A DNA stretch of 64,000 nucleotides from Vibrio penaeicida (GCF_002933855.1 NZ_BFAQ01000011.1:185442-249441), one strand, 5' to 3'. Numbered from the stretch's first letter, positions 20,201 to 28,825 are shown. The notes: a model not told the origin generated them from the sequence alone. Made by a program: numbers and translations.

Positions 20201-20334
20201 GCATTATTTTCCTGAACTTGAGAATAAAGCTGAAAACTAAGGATCGCTTTAGTGACAACAATCGCCGCAATTGCCACCATAGCGATTGTTATTTTGCCGG
20301 AGATCATCTGCCATTTGGTAATGAAATAGCTCAT
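17254..20334 (-). CDS. Tripartite hybrid sensor histidine kinase (HAMP-HisKA-HATPase-REC-Hpt)
   Basis: A 1026-residue inner-membrane kinase with TorS-like architecture. TM segments lie near residues 12-35 and 307-331 around a large helical periplasmic sensor domain. HAMP follows, then the H-box FLATMSHEIRTPMNG (His412), the HATPase motifs DIKDNGIGIH and GGTGLGLSISKHL, a region of about 120 residues resembling a degenerate receiver, a true receiver (ILVAEDNPVNQ; phospho-Asp in LVLTDCHMPECDG) and a C-terminal Hpt domain (ANIAHKLKSSAST). It is divergent from a REC-EAL gene across about 110 bases, so the two probably form a phosphorelay controlling c-di-GMP. The signal sensed is unknown. Confidence 0.9.
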   Translation of the reverse strand: MSYFITKWQMISGKITIAMVAIAAIVVTKAILSFQLYSQVQENNATISRQNIPGELASINLLDVIGDMNADMLHYILGDAARAESFDNNREQFFHYLDVIEKSESVDIHTVQELSSLFFQFENRVKLDIFSFYNPSDEVWAKAQVTSMVDTTGQSLLNLSEKVQVLESNAHSSKLSLQSDELFELINDLNLQMKVYVLGAQGVKEEFSSSIQRAEFLLTWLKYLLNEPSSHELIETLRAELRVMRNGGFEVFERYNNNDKQGVLKIAEEVTGQEYKQLSDTIGLLSARLDSQMTERLTVLDNLTNNYNYFLFGSIFAVLVFCTVVTIYIYRSISAPLLTINQQMKSLIKGDTSIKVPYRYRSDEVGEMARMLEAFRQNQIERNQYQQEVIIARDNAESATKAKANFLATMSHEIRTPMNGIIGMIDLLNTTRVNREQQRMLKTVRESSFSLLNIINDILDFSKIEAGKLDVEQTALPLRETLENVVSTLSPSAENAGIVFQLYIDPELPEEVQGDPVRLRQILFNIIGNAIKFSSKLSRRGEVSLEVHAYFIDVNQITIQFDIKDNGIGIHQDQISTLFTPFTQAESDTTRRFGGTGLGLSISKHLTELMGGEISVNSTVGIGTTFSIHLTFPFSQDPSNRVNPVHIAETQVYVDLSTDWLNSHLPSYLKTLCIPWKKLDRHLFPNLKLTDPHCIIITDSLADLVAMEPAALHDSIKYLELLPQANISSQISERTFSISAQPLKLSNLRYGLRVVTGMESPFDIAPHTEEQLEIKELSAGESKGLILVAEDNPVNQEVIKKQLKALGYECKLADEGLQAQAIYEQYDFDLVLTDCHMPECDGYELTSALRQKQIEKGRRIPIIAVTANAMIGEAKKCLTAGMDDYLPKPIELEKLKRMLHDWMPSSYTTASSGVAMNLEVVDTIFGGDMNAYKQSVNDFMQLSLPQYQALADVESEEFEMSVVANIAHKLKSSASTIGLDELYQLTQEIENHSKLGSKPALLNTLAQLKALLPKIEALINSQNNET

Positions 20335-20446
20335 AATCGTTCACCAAAATTATAAAATGTAACTTTTTGTAACATATTTTGTATGTTAAAGTAAGTCAAA
20401 TATCAATACAAAATCAATGGAATTTGCCGGAGGCCGGAACCCGAAA

Positions 20447-21676
20447 ATGACAGAGCAATCGTTTGAGCAACTGCATGTTCTGGTAATTGATGACGACCCT
20501 TTCATATTGAATATGCTCGAAAGAGCACTTAGCTCTATGGGGATTGTTCAAATTACCTTAACCACTAATTCTGTCGAAGGAGCAGAGGCTATTTCCTGCC
20601 AGCTCAATCCAGTTAATGTGGTTATTTCTGATTTGAACATGCCGTCTTTAGATGGTGTCGAGTTAATTCGTCATATGGAGGCATTGCACCATAGCGCTTC
20701 GCTGATTTTGATCAGTGGTGAAGACGATCGTATTTTGCAAACCGCCGTTAAGATAGCTCAGGAAAGAGGAATCCCTGTACTCGGAGCATTGTCTAAGCCT
20801 ATCAATACTGAAGAGTTAAAACGCATGTTCAGTTCTTCTGGCTTGATGGGGGGCAACCAAGGATACCGAGTGAATCTCACGGCGATTGGTGCTGAATTAA
20901 GGCAAGCCATAGTGAAGGGTGACATTGTTCCTCACTATCAGCCTCAGCTTTGTATTCAAAGCAGACAAGTCGTCGGTGTGGAAGCGCTTGCTCGTTGGAA
21001 TCACCCCGAAAGAGGCACCATCCCACCAAACGTATTTATCCCAATTGCCGAGAAGCTAGGTTTAATAAATCACTTAACTGAGATGATTTTCAAGCAGGGC
21101 ATCGCCGATTTAGCCCGTTGGAAAGCGAACGGTTGGGATTTGATGTTGTCTGTGAATTTTTCTCACTACTGTCTATCGAATTTGGAGATTCCTAGGCAAG
21201 TGAAAGAGTTGGTAATGGAGCACAACATTCCCGCTCGTCACATTGTGATCGAAATTACGGAATCATTGCTCAGCAAAGATGCGACAACCAGTTTGGATAT
21301 TCTAACTCGCTTTCGATTGAAGGGCTTTGGCTTATCTATTGATGACTTCGGTACAGGGTTTTCTACTATGGAACAATTACAGCGAGTTCCGTTTACTGAA
21401 CTTAAATTGGATCGCTCTTTTGTTCATGAAGCCGAAAATAGCAAGGTAAGTAAAGCCATTATTGAAACCAGCTTATCGCTGGCAAAAAAATTAGAAATCT
21501 CGACAGTGGCGGAAGGCGTTGAAACGTTCCGAGAACTGGAATTTGTTATGAATAATGGCTGCGATTTGGTGCAAGGGTACTACGTATCCCCACCGATGAA
21601 AGTGGAAGATTTTGAGCAATGGTTGAGCGATAACCTAAGCTTTGACCACTTGTTCAAACCACCCGTTTCAAACTAG
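20447..21676 (+). CDS. Response regulator with EAL c-di-GMP phosphodiesterase output
   Basis: A 409-residue cytosolic protein. The N-terminal receiver has the acidic pair VLVIDDDP and phospho-acceptor VVISDLNMPSLDG. The C-terminal EAL domain keeps the catalytic signatures VEALARW, the substrate-loop IEITES, IDDFGTGFST, ELKLDRSF and VAEGVET, so it should hydrolyse c-di-GMP. I prefer the ATG at 20447 (MTEQSFEQLHVL) because the receiver starts right after it; the in-frame ATG at 20417 lacks a ribosome site. Unlike VieA it has no C-terminal HTH. The probable partner is the divergent hybrid kinase. Confidence 0.9.
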   Translation: MTEQSFEQLHVLVIDDDPFILNMLERALSSMGIVQITLTTNSVEGAEAISCQLNPVNVVISDLNMPSLDGVELIRHMEALHHSASLILISGEDDRILQTAVKIAQERGIPVLGALSKPINTEELKRMFSSSGLMGGNQGYRVNLTAIGAELRQAIVKGDIVPHYQPQLCIQSRQVVGVEALARWNHPERGTIPPNVFIPIAEKLGLINHLTEMIFKQGIADLARWKANGWDLMLSVNFSHYCLSNLEIPRQVKELVMEHNIPARHIVIEITESLLSKDATTSLDILTRFRLKGFGLSIDDFGTGFSTMEQLQRVPFTELKLDRSFVHEAENSKVSKAIIETSLSLAKKLEISTVAEGVETFRELEFVMNNGCDLVQGYYVSPPMKVEDFEQWLSDNLSFDHLFKPPVSN

Positions 21677-21701
21677 CTGGTTAAGCTAAGAATTCCACAT
21701 A

Positions 21702-21735
21702 AAAACAGCGGCTGAGTTAGCCGCTGTTTTTTATT
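21702..21735. terminator. Bidirectional terminator between the REC-EAL gene and minE
   Basis: AAAACAGCGGC / GCCGCTGTTTT stem with a seven-base loop and a T-rich tail in both orientations. Confidence 0.85.
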
Positions 21736-21743
21736 TATCTTAA

Positions 21744-22007
21744 TTATTTATCTTCGTCGGGCAACTTCACATTGAGTTCTAGCACTGATAAATCATCATC
21801 ATTTTGTTCAAGTGATACATTGACCATTTCGGGGTCGATGTCGACGTATTTACTGATGACTTTCAGAATATCTTCTTTTAGTTGTGGTAAGTAAGTAGGG
21901 GCATCCGACCCTTCCTTACGGCGCTCTGCAACAATTATCTGCAGGCGCTCTTTAGCAACATTGGCGGATGTTTTCTTTTGTGGTCGGAAAAACTCCAATA
22001 AAGACAT
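21744..22007 (-). CDS. minE: Cell division topological specificity factor MinE
   Basis: An 87-residue MinE that stimulates MinD ATPase and drives the pole-to-pole Min oscillation. N-terminal [30 protein letters not shown] carries the membrane-targeting and MinD-binding helix; the C-terminal half is the dimerisation domain. Last gene of the minCDE operon, two bases after minD. Confidence 0.97.
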   Translation of the reverse strand: MSLLEFFRPQKKTSANVAKERLQIIVAERRKEGSDAPTYLPQLKEDILKVISKYVDIDPEMVNVSLEQNDDDLSVLELNVKLPDEDK

Positions 22008-22009
22008 AA

Positions 22010-22822
22010 TTAGCCTCCAAATAGTCGTTTAAAGATGCCTTTTTTTTGCTCCGTTAAGAAGCGGAACGCTCTTTCATTACCCAGCAAGCGCTCAACTGCA
22101 TCATCGTAGGCGAGACCTGCATCAGACTCGTCATCAAAAATCACTGGTACACCTTTATTCGATGCGTTCAGAACCGCTTGGCTTTCTGGAATCACACCCA
22201 ATAGAGAAATATGCAGAATTTCTTCCACGTCCTCGACACTCAACATTTCGCCCAGTGTTACGCGTTCCGGATTGTAGCGAGTTAACAACAGGTGCTGTTT
22301 TACTGGCTCTAGCCCTTCTTCTGCACGTCGGCTCTTTGAGTCTAGAATTCCTAGAATTCGGTCAGAATCACGTACCGATGAAACTTCTGGGTTAGTCGTA
22401 ACAATGGCTTCATCTGCAAAGTATAGTGCCATGAGCGCCCCTTGTTCGATGCCAGCGGGTGAATCGCAAATGATAAAATCGAAGCCCATTTCATCTAATT
22501 CATTCAAAATTCGCTGTACGCCTTCTTTTGTGAGCGCATCTTTATCACGAGTTTGTGAAGCAGGAAGAATGAATAAATTTTCAGTGCGCTTGTCCTTAAT
22601 CATGGCTTGATTAAGTGTGGCTTCACCATTGATAACATTAACGAAATCGTAAACCACGCGGCGTTCACAACCCATAATCAGGTCGAGGTTACGTAAACCA
22701 ATATCGAAATCGATGACGGCCGTTTTTTTACCTTTTAGAGCGAGCCCAGAGGCGATCGCCGCGCTAGAGGTGGTTTTACCAACGCCACCTTTACCTGATG
22801 TAACAACAATGATGCGTGCCAT
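22010..22822 (-). CDS. minD: Septum-site determining ATPase MinD
   Basis: A 270-residue ParA-type ATPase that recruits MinC to the membrane near the poles. Deviant Walker A KGGVGKTT is at about 11-18, and switch motif [15 protein letters not shown] is near 115-130. The C-terminal amphipathic membrane-targeting helix is [11 protein letters not shown]. The ATG at 22822 follows AAGGAAAATTTG; a TTG just before it is not needed. Confidence 0.97.
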   Translation of the reverse strand: MARIIVVTSGKGGVGKTTSSAAIASGLALKGKKTAVIDFDIGLRNLDLIMGCERRVVYDFVNVINGEATLNQAMIKDKRTENLFILPASQTRDKDALTKEGVQRILNELDEMGFDFIICDSPAGIEQGALMALYFADEAIVTTNPEVSSVRDSDRILGILDSKSRRAEEGLEPVKQHLLLTRYNPERVTLGEMLSVEDVEEILHISLLGVIPESQAVLNASNKGVPVIFDDESDAGLAYDDAVERLLGNERAFRFLTEQKKGIFKRLFGG

Positions 22823-22835
22823 CAAATTTTCCTTT

Positions 22836-23495
22836 TTAAATCGTGAGGGTGTCGATTGTCAGTTGGTCTTCATGCATGCTGAGCATGATTTTTTGCTGCC
22901 AATACGTACTGTCAATTTGGTCACTGAGCCAGTAATTCCCTGCAATGGAAATCAGCTCAGCCTGTAAATCGTGGCAAATAATCTTTGCTTCTTTTTGCCC
23001 GCTTGCTCCGGCGATGGCTCTGCCTCTAAGAGTGCCATGAATGTGAATACTGCCATCGGCAATCACTTCTGCACCTGCGCTAACATGGTTTAATATGACC
23101 AAGTCGCCATCTTTCGCATAGATTTGCTGACCAGAGCGAATAGGAGTACGCACGATTTTAGTCGGCGCCATTTGGGCTGGAGCAGTGGTGGTCTTACTTG
23201 AAGACATAACGGCAAAGCCTGCTTCTTTAGCTGAAGATTGTGCTCGTTTGTCTTTGCAGCCAGTCACGCCAACAGGGATCATTCCCGTCGAAAGAACGCC
23301 TGTTTTTAACTGCTGAAAATCGACATCACCGGACATTTGTTCGATGTTAAGCACTACTGGCGCATGTTGGAAAAATGCAGGGGCTTGTTCGACTTTGTCG
23401 TGCAGAAAACGTACACTCTCGCTCACGTCAGTGCCTGACAGGTGAAGGACAGATAACGTAAAACTGCTGCCTTTTAAATCCGTGGATGTTGTCAT
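22836..23495 (-). CDS. minC: Septum-site determining protein MinC
   Basis: A 219-residue FtsZ inhibitor. The N-terminal FtsZ-interacting domain is followed by an Ala/Pro-rich linker ([11 protein letters not shown], residues 100-110) and the C-terminal beta-helix domain that binds MinD, with the [21 protein letters not shown] motif in two blocks near 140-160. First gene of minCDE, 13 bases before minD. Confidence 0.96.
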   Translation of the reverse strand: MTTSTDLKGSSFTLSVLHLSGTDVSESVRFLHDKVEQAPAFFQHAPVVLNIEQMSGDVDFQQLKTGVLSTGMIPVGVTGCKDKRAQSSAKEAGFAVMSSSKTTTAPAQMAPTKIVRTPIRSGQQIYAKDGDLVILNHVSAGAEVIADGSIHIHGTLRGRAIAGASGQKEAKIICHDLQAELISIAGNYWLSDQIDSTYWQQKIMLSMHEDQLTIDTLTI

Positions 23496-23672
23496 GATTA
23501 AATTTCAAACAATTTGGCTTGGGCTCAAACCCTAAAATGGTAGCATGTTATATTTCTACACAATCCTCATCAAGCAACTTATTGTCAAATAGACGCTTTA
23601 CGTTCAAAATCTCTTAAACTTTACGAAAACTTCACTTTTTAGCGAAGAAAAATACGCAAGAATAGGTCTCAT

Positions 23673-23948
23673 ATGTTGTGTTCTATCTACAAAAGCCCTA
23701 AAAAAGAAGGGGCATACCTGTACATTCCTAAGAAAGATGATTTTTCTGAGGTTCCGCAGCCTTTAAAAGACATGTTTGGTAAACCTGTCTTTGTTATGGT
23801 CATCAAAATTGATGGTCGTAAACTGGCTCAAGTAGACGTAGAAAAAGTAAAAGAATCAATGGAAAGTGAAGGTTTCTTCCTTCAGCTTCCACCACCACCA
23901 GAAAATTTACTAGAAAAATATAAAGAGCAGAAGGCGAAGCAAAAATAA
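23673..23948 (+). CDS. ycgL: YcgL family protein
   Basis: A 91-residue cytosolic protein of the YcgL family, recognised by its [20 protein letters not shown] start and the [11 protein letters not shown] segment. The function is unknown. It commonly lies divergent from minC, as here. The C-terminus is lysine-rich. Probably co-transcribed with the lytic transglycosylase gene 27 bases downstream. Confidence 0.9.
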   Translation: MLCSIYKSPKKEGAYLYIPKKDDFSEVPQPLKDMFGKPVFVMVIKIDGRKLAQVDVEKVKESMESEGFFLQLPPPPENLLEKYKEQKAKQK

Positions 23949-23975
23949 TAACGCTAGCCGCTCAGGGAGAAAGGC

Positions 23976-24944
23976 TTGAAAAAACTACTCGTTGCTTTGT
24001 TAGGTTTGGGCTTGAGCCATGTGGCAATCGCCCAACCTGATTTTGATGAATATGTCACAGGGCTGAAAGCAGAGGCCTTAGAGAAAGGGATTTCTCAGTC
24101 GATTATTGATAAGGCATTTGAAAACGTCACCTATAAACCAAGAGCTGTAAAAGCAGACCGAAATCAACCAGAAAAAAAACTGACTTTGGATGAATACATA
24201 CCCAGAGCAGTACCTAATTGGAAGGTGAAGCAAGCTAAAGCGCTTTACAACAAACATTACACTGAACTGAAGCGAATAGGGGATGAGTATGGTGTACAAC
24301 CAAGATTCATCGTCGCGCTCTGGGGAGTGGAAAGTAATTTTGGAAAGCTGACAGGCGGTTATAGCGTGATAGATGCGCTCACTACCTTGTCTTTTGATGG
24401 TCGCCGCGAAGCCTTTTTCCGCAAAGAGACCATGGCAGCGCTCACTATTCTCGATCAAGGGCACATCCTCCCTCATAAAATGAAAGGCTCTTGGGCTGGG
24501 GCAATGGGGCAGTGCCAATTTATGCCTAGCTCCTTCCTAGCGTATGCCGCCGACGGCAACAATGATGGGAAGAAAGATATCTGGAATACTAAATCAGATG
24601 TGTTTGCTTCTACCGCCAACTATTTAAGCCAATCTGGGTGGGACGACAAGTACACTTGGGGTCGTCAGGTAACGGTACCCACAGGCTTTGATATGAACCT
24701 TGAGGGGCGTCAGAAAGCCAAAGCAAAAACATTGGCAGAGTGGAATAAGTTAGGGGTTACCCGTATCAACGGCAAAGCGCTTCCTCAGCCTAAAGAAGAT
24801 ATCGATGCATGGTTAATTATGCCCGATGACGAAAATGGTCGAGCCTATCTGATTTACAATAACTATCAGGTGTTAATGAAGTGGAATCGCTCATACTACT
24901 TTGGCATCGCGGTGAGCCATCTCGCGGATAAAATTGTACAGTAA
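23976..24944 (+). CDS. Periplasmic lytic murein transglycosylase (MltB/SLT_2 type)
   Basis: A 322-residue exported enzyme cleaving peptidoglycan glycan strands with anhydromuropeptide formation. The signal peptide MKKLLVALLGLGLSHVAIAQ has no lipobox, so the protein should be soluble, unlike MltB. The catalytic glutamate is in WGVESNFGK (Glu119), and the SLT_2 motifs GAMGQCQFMPSSFLAYA and ANYLSQSGWD follow. The start codon is TTG at 23976 with AGGGAGAAAGG upstream. Confidence 0.9.
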   Translation: MKKLLVALLGLGLSHVAIAQPDFDEYVTGLKAEALEKGISQSIIDKAFENVTYKPRAVKADRNQPEKKLTLDEYIPRAVPNWKVKQAKALYNKHYTELKRIGDEYGVQPRFIVALWGVESNFGKLTGGYSVIDALTTLSFDGRREAFFRKETMAALTILDQGHILPHKMKGSWAGAMGQCQFMPSSFLAYAADGNNDGKKDIWNTKSDVFASTANYLSQSGWDDKYTWGRQVTVPTGFDMNLEGRQKAKAKTLAEWNKLGVTRINGKALPQPKEDIDAWLIMPDDENGRAYLIYNNYQVLMKWNRSYYFGIAVSHLADKIVQ

Positions 24945-24958
24945 TAGTCTTTGAACCA

Positions 24959-24993
24959 ACAAAAAAGCGAAGCATCAGTGCTTCGCTTTTTAG
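24959..24993. terminator. Bidirectional terminator between the transglycosylase gene and folD
   Basis: AAAAAGCGAAGCA / TGCTTCGCTTTTT with a TCAG loop. Confidence 0.88.
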
Positions 24994-25039
24994 TAGGAAT
25001 AAATCATTACTGATTCAATTCAATGACGACAGCTGAACG

Positions 25040-25894
25040 TTAGCTGTTGTACTGTTCGCACGCCAGCATCGTGTTTTCGATAAGGCTCGCAACGGTCATT
25101 GGACCAACACCGCCAGGTACTGGTGTAATAAAGCTCGCGTTTTCCTTAGCCACATCGTATTCAACATCGCCAACCAGTTTACCTGAATCTAAACGGTTGA
25201 TACCGACATCAACAACAATCGCACCTTTCTTAATCCAAGCACCAGGAACAAAGTTTGGCTTGCCAACCGCAACCACAACCACATCTGCTTGGCGGACGTG
25301 GCTTTCTAAATCTTTCGTGAAGCGGTGACACGTCGTCGTTGTACAGCCTGCAAGCAACAACTCGAGCGTCATAGGGCGACCAACAATGTTCGATGCGCCC
25401 ACAACAACGGCGTGCTTTCCACGCAACTCGATATTGTAGCGGTCTAATAAAGTAATGATGCCTTTCGGCGTACATGAACGAAGTTTAGGGATACGCTGAG
25501 ACAAGCGACCCACATTGTAAGGGTGGAAGCCATCTACGTCTTTATTCGGTGTAATGCGCTCTAAAACCTTGGTGCTATCGATGCCTGCTGGAAGAGGAAG
25601 CTGAACGAGAATACCGTCGATTTCACCGTCTTGGTTTAATTCATCGACCAAAGCCAGTAATTCTTCTTCTGAAGTAGTAGCAGGAAGGTCAAAAGACTTA
25701 GAAACAAAGCCGACTTCTTCACACGCTTTACGCTTGCTGCCTACGTAAACTTGAGACGCTGGATCTTCACCAACTAAAACCACGGCAAGGCCTGGTGCGC
25801 GGAGCCCTGCATCAGTACGTGCTTTTACACGTGCTGCAACTTCTGAACGAACAGTTTGAGAAATGAGTTTGCCATCAATATTTTGAGCAGACAT
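25040..25894 (-). CDS. folD: Bifunctional methylenetetrahydrofolate dehydrogenase/cyclohydrolase
   Basis: A 284-residue cytosolic enzyme interconverting 5,10-methylene-THF and 10-formyl-THF. The ATG at 25894 ([12 protein letters not shown]) has AAGGAATAAC before it; upstream in-frame codons to 25954 have no family similarity. Diagnostic motifs are [15 protein letters not shown], the QLPLPAGID segment, the NADP-binding [13 protein letters not shown] and the C-terminal [12 protein letters not shown]. With purU in the same window it touches the same one-carbon pool. It is divergent from tRNA-Arg, a conserved Vibrio arrangement. Confidence 0.97.
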   Translation of the reverse strand: MSAQNIDGKLISQTVRSEVAARVKARTDAGLRAPGLAVVLVGEDPASQVYVGSKRKACEEVGFVSKSFDLPATTSEEELLALVDELNQDGEIDGILVQLPLPAGIDSTKVLERITPNKDVDGFHPYNVGRLSQRIPKLRSCTPKGIITLLDRYNIELRGKHAVVVGASNIVGRPMTLELLLAGCTTTTCHRFTKDLESHVRQADVVVVAVGKPNFVPGAWIKKGAIVVDVGINRLDSGKLVGDVEYDVAKENASFITPVPGGVGPMTVASLIENTMLACEQYNS

Positions 25895-26094
25895 GTTATT
25901 CCTTGAGGTTATGGGGCTTAATTTTGGGCGTATTGTCGCAAAAAAATATGACAATATCTATTGCGCAAACGATTGCTAGTTAGGCTTTCGGTGCGTTTTT
26001 CTCCATTCCGGCTTTTTTTTGGTCATTCGAATCAGAATGTTAGATAAATTCGTTGACCTTGTTCAATCATCTCGTATAATCCTTTTCCTGTAGC

Positions 26095-26171
26095 GCGCCC
26101 TTAGCTCAGCTGGATAGAGCACGTCCCTTCTAAGGATGTGGTCGAAGGTTCGAATCCTTCAGGGCGTGCCA
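26095..26171 (+). tRNA. tRNA-Arg (anticodon TCT)
   Basis: A 77-base cloverleaf including an encoded CCA. Acceptor GCGCCCT pairs with AGGGCGT (one GU). The D arm GCTCAGCTGGATAGAGC, anticodon stem CGTCC/GGATG with loop CTTCTAA (anticodon TCT at 26129-26131) and T arm GAAGG/CCTTC all fold. It decodes AGA/AGG. The accessory island begins just downstream, consistent with use of the tRNA as an integration site. Confidence 0.97.
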
Positions 26172-26180
26172 TTATTCGAC

Positions 26181-26222
26181 AAAAGCCCGCTAACTTTATG
26201 AGTTAGCGGGCTTTTAGTTTTT
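26181..26222 (+). terminator. Terminator of tRNA-Arg
   Basis: AAAAGCCCGCTAACT / AGTTAGCGGGCTTTT with loop TTATG and a T-rich tail. Confidence 0.85.
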
Positions 26223-26564
26223 TATAGTGTCGTAGTGGTGCCGAAGAGTCAGTGAAAAACCACACCTCATCTAGCTATTTTTCCTTACATTTTACGAGTA
26301 ATACCTAATTAAGTTAAGTAGCAGGATATTCACTGAAACGGTAAAGGGTTGAAATGGCATTTTCTTGTTCCTTATCTGGCAATCTACTTAAGAATATATT
26401 CTGTTAAAAAGAGCTTGCTTGCATATTTGAGCACAAGCAAATTCCCTTTCTTGCATCATTATTAATATCAATGCATAAGCCGTGCATTTAAAAACAACCG
26501 ACTAAACACGGAATTAAGGCTATATCCAACTTTAACCCGAGGGTTAGTGAGTATGGTGGAAGGT

Positions 26565-26649
26565 CATTGTTTACGCGAAAATTGCTGAGGAATTAAAAGT
26601 GTCTAAGAGCACTGTCAAAGGCTATTTAAATAACTATAAGTTAAAATGA
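26565..26649 (+). pseudogene. Short HTH-like fragment
   Basis: The frame encodes AKIAEELKVSKSTVKGYLNN then a stop after a few residues, a helix-turn-helix-like pattern (KIAEEL-VSKSTVKGYL). No start codon with a ribosome site and no longer frame exist, so it is at best the remnant of a DNA-binding protein. Confidence 0.35.
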
Positions 26650-26770
26650 TTTTTCCCCTTACTTGAAATGAAAAAGCCCCAATAATCAAAGTGGTAGTAA
26701 GCTGTTCTACTGCTTCGTAACCGTTCAATAATCTCCGTATAAGTTCAGCAAACACAATTATGGAGAAAGC

Positions 26771-26974
26771 ATGGAAATTAATTGCCTCAAACCTCGGTTC
26801 GATTGAATCGAAAACGAGCTGCGAGTACCTTGGTCTATTTGAGAACACTCTGCCGTTTGGGCTTCTACTGCTCGTTATCACCTTCCTTTCGTAAAAATTG
26901 GACGTAAAGTTTTTACCGACTAATCAGATCTAGATACTTTTATTGAGTCTAACGCAGTTACGTATATGAAGTAG
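26771..26974 (+). pseudogene. Excisionase/AlpA-like HTH protein, frameshifted
   Basis: Reading across three frames reconstructs a MerR/HTH_17-type small DNA-binding protein: EYLGLFENTL in one frame, then WASTARYHLPFVKIGRKVF in another, then SDLDTFIESNAVTYMK after a second shift and an in-frame TAA. The pattern EYLG-S-TL...W...R.-LPF.KIGR.V.Y..SDLD.F is characteristic of phage/ICE excisionase and AlpA regulators. At least two frameshifts and two stops make it non-functional. Confidence 0.65.
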
Positions 26975-27135
26975 CTATGGCGTATTTAAACAAGAAAGAT
27001 GGGTTCGAAAAGTAAACTGAGCTCCTTTTAGTTGGCAATCAACTTACCAGGGAGTGAATATTTGAGCTTACGTTTTTAGAAATTAATAGCGCAAGCAAGC
27101 ACCTCTTTTATTAATGGTAATTAATCTGCTAGAAA

Positions 27136-27520
27136 GCACGGAGCTTATGTAAGCTTGTTAAATGAAGAAAATGTCGCAGTCGCTGAACGAGTCAAAAGTC
27201 ATAAAGATGAGTTACTTGGGTATAGAGCAAGATTAGTATCAGTAATGAAGGCGCGTACTGAAATAGAGGTTCAATGGGAGCAATGCACTACAAGTGAAGA
27301 TAAGACTTAATATGCATATATTCTACATAAGTTGGTGGATGCTGAAGAATCGACGATGGGTCGGGCTGAATCACTGTGTTCAACTTTTCCTAAGTTAAAT
27401 CGAGATGAAAGCGCAGTAGAGAAAGACAAATTACAACGGCAATTGATCGAACAAACCATCGAGCTAAGACGTAAAAAGAGCGAGGAAGAGGACAAGGCTA
27501 CGTATAATATTGATTGGTAG
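27136..27520 (+). pseudogene. Interrupted coiled-coil ORF of unknown function
   Basis: One frame reads continuously charged, helical sequence (LLNEENVAVAERVKSHKDEL ... ARTEIEVQWEQ), meets an in-frame TAA at 27308-27310, then continues (VDAEESTMGRAESLCSTFPK ... KKSEEEDKATYNIDW) to a TAG at 27518. The similar character on both sides of the stop suggests one gene broken by a nonsense mutation. A 62-residue peptide could still start at a TTG at 27332, but it has no good ribosome site. I do not recognise the family. Confidence 0.45.
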
Positions 27521-27600
27521 ACTTTTATCCTAATAAAAAATCTAACCCTGATTTATCTTTCAACATGGTCTCTTTTAAACTTTTTATTTCACTTATGGTA

Positions 27601-27629
27601 TTGCGTTCTATTTATAAAATAAATAGAAT
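27601..27629 (+). promoter_or_regulatory. Promoter with palindromic operator for the three-gene island operon
   Basis: Candidate -35 TTGCGT (27601-27606) and -10 TAGAAT (27624-27629) are separated by 17 bases. A perfect palindrome with arms TTCTATTTAT and ATAAATAGAA around AAA spans 27606-27628 and fills the spacer. The layout is that of a repressor operator. The first gene starts at 27668, leaving a leader of roughly 30 bases. Confidence 0.6.
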
Positions 27630-27667
27630 GCCCAGCATTGAATCGCATGATGTACTGTAAGGTGAAA

Positions 27668-28825
27668 ATGACAATCGAACAAAGTGTAGAGAAAAACTTT
27701 GCAAATAAAAATATTCTAGCTGGAATCGTTGTTATACCTGCATTAGTTGGTTGCTCTGCGATGTCGGGTTTAAGTATCAATAAAGAAGCAAGTCAAGCAC
27801 AAGCTGCAGAGTTAAAATCAAAGCAGAATTTAGTAGCCCAAACTCCATCTCCTTTGGTTAATCATCAAAGTTTATCTGAACAAGGTAAATCATCCGATAA
27901 AAATGCTGCCATACCACCATCTAAGCAAGAAGAAGGCAGAACGAAACAGCCTAAAACTCCTTCAGGAGCCTCTACAGAAAAGCAAAGTTCAGCAGAGAGC
28001 AAAACACAGGAAGATTCTTCTGAGCTTTCAGATATTAAAGCCGAGCCGAAAAAGAGCTCTAGTAGTCCGAGTGAAGAAAAAAACACAGGCAATGATCAAG
28101 CTACCCCGAAGAGCGATACAGATACTCAGATCAGTGAACCTCAAGGTCTAGCGCCAGAGAATACCAAGAGTTCTGAAAAACAGAAGCAAAACCCTGCACA
28201 AGCTATATTGGAAGCCTTAGAGTTCGCTCCAGACCCGTCGTTACCTTTAATACCGCAGGAAGACGTTGAGTTCCGTGCTCCAGAGAAATTCAAACACCCA
28301 CTTCAGTATTCAAACAAGCTAACATTCATGTTAGGTGAAGATGAAAAAGGTAATTACCTATACGGAGAAGGAGCGATCACAGAGGGGGCATTCTCTAAGT
28401 TTCAGGCATATGTGAATCATTATAAAAAGCAGAATATAGAACTAAACAGACTGATGCTGCATAGCCCTGGTGGATTGATAAACGAAGGTATAAAAATTGG
28501 CAATTATATCCATGAGAACTCTTGGACGACCGACCTAGATAAATACATGAGGTGCTACTCGTCATGCGGTTTTATTTATGCATCGGGCGTTGAAAAAAGA
28601 ATTCAGAAAGGCGCAGAGGTCGGTTTCCACCGTCCTTATATTCCTAATAAACCAGATACGATTGAATTTATACAAAGTGTCTATCAAGACTACCAGCCAT
28701 ATTGGAGCAAGGTAAAAGGCAACCCTGACCTTTACGACAAGTTCATGAAGAAATTTGGTAGAAATGATATGTATATCTTGACGGAACAAGATATTGAAAA
28801 ATATATGAGTGTTGAGAGATATTAA
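27668..28825 (+). CDS. Putative lipoprotein with ClpP-fold serine protease-like domain
   Basis: A 385-residue protein starting at the ATG at 27668 (AAGGTG just upstream). Residues 15-29 form a hydrophobic segment ending in a lipobox (ALVGC, Cys29). Residues 40-180 are a Ser/Lys/Glu/Pro-rich disordered linker. Residues 215-385 resemble the ClpP/crotonase-fold periplasmic proteins of the COG3904 type: the glycine pair HSPGG (267-269), the nucleophile region CYSSCGFIYASG (probable Ser299, eight residues before Gly307 as in ClpP) and FHRPY with His321. The third catalytic residue is not clear. It is followed after two bases by the membrane coiled-coil gene, so the operon is tightly coupled. Target and role are unknown. 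Confidence 0.75.
   Translation: MTIEQSVEKNFANKNILAGIVVIPALVGCSAMSGLSINKEASQAQAAELKSKQNLVAQTPSPLVNHQSLSEQGKSSDKNAAIPPSKQEEGRTKQPKTPSGASTEKQSSAESKTQEDSSELSDIKAEPKKSSSSPSEEKNTGNDQATPKSDTDTQISEPQGLAPENTKSSEKQKQNPAQAILEALEFAPDPSLPLIPQEDVEFRAPEKFKHPLQYSNKLTFMLGEDEKGNYLYGEGAITEGAFSKFQAYVNHYKKQNIELNRLMLHSPGGLINEGIKIGNYIHENSWTTDLDKYMRCYSSCGFIYASGVEKRIQKGAEVGFHRPYIPNKPDTIEFIQSVYQDYQPYWSKVKGNPDLYDKFMKKFGRNDMYILTEQDIEKYMSVERY

Larger units (their letters stand above)
26223..27600. other. Decayed AT-rich island segment
   Basis: About 1.4 kb with no intact gene. It holds fragments in several frames: a short HTH-like peptide (26565-26649), an excisionase/AlpA-like pseudogene (26771-26974), a tiny ORF MAYLNKKDGFEK (26977-27015) and an interrupted coiled-coil ORF (27136-27520). 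The first 300 bases after the tRNA terminator show nothing I can identify. No integrase gene and no direct repeat of the tRNA 3' end were found by eye. Confidence 0.6.

Noticed and set aside
27332..27520. 62-residue ORF as an independent gene
   Set aside because: It is the second half of a frame broken by TAA at 27308 and lacks a ribosome site; listed as a pseudogene.
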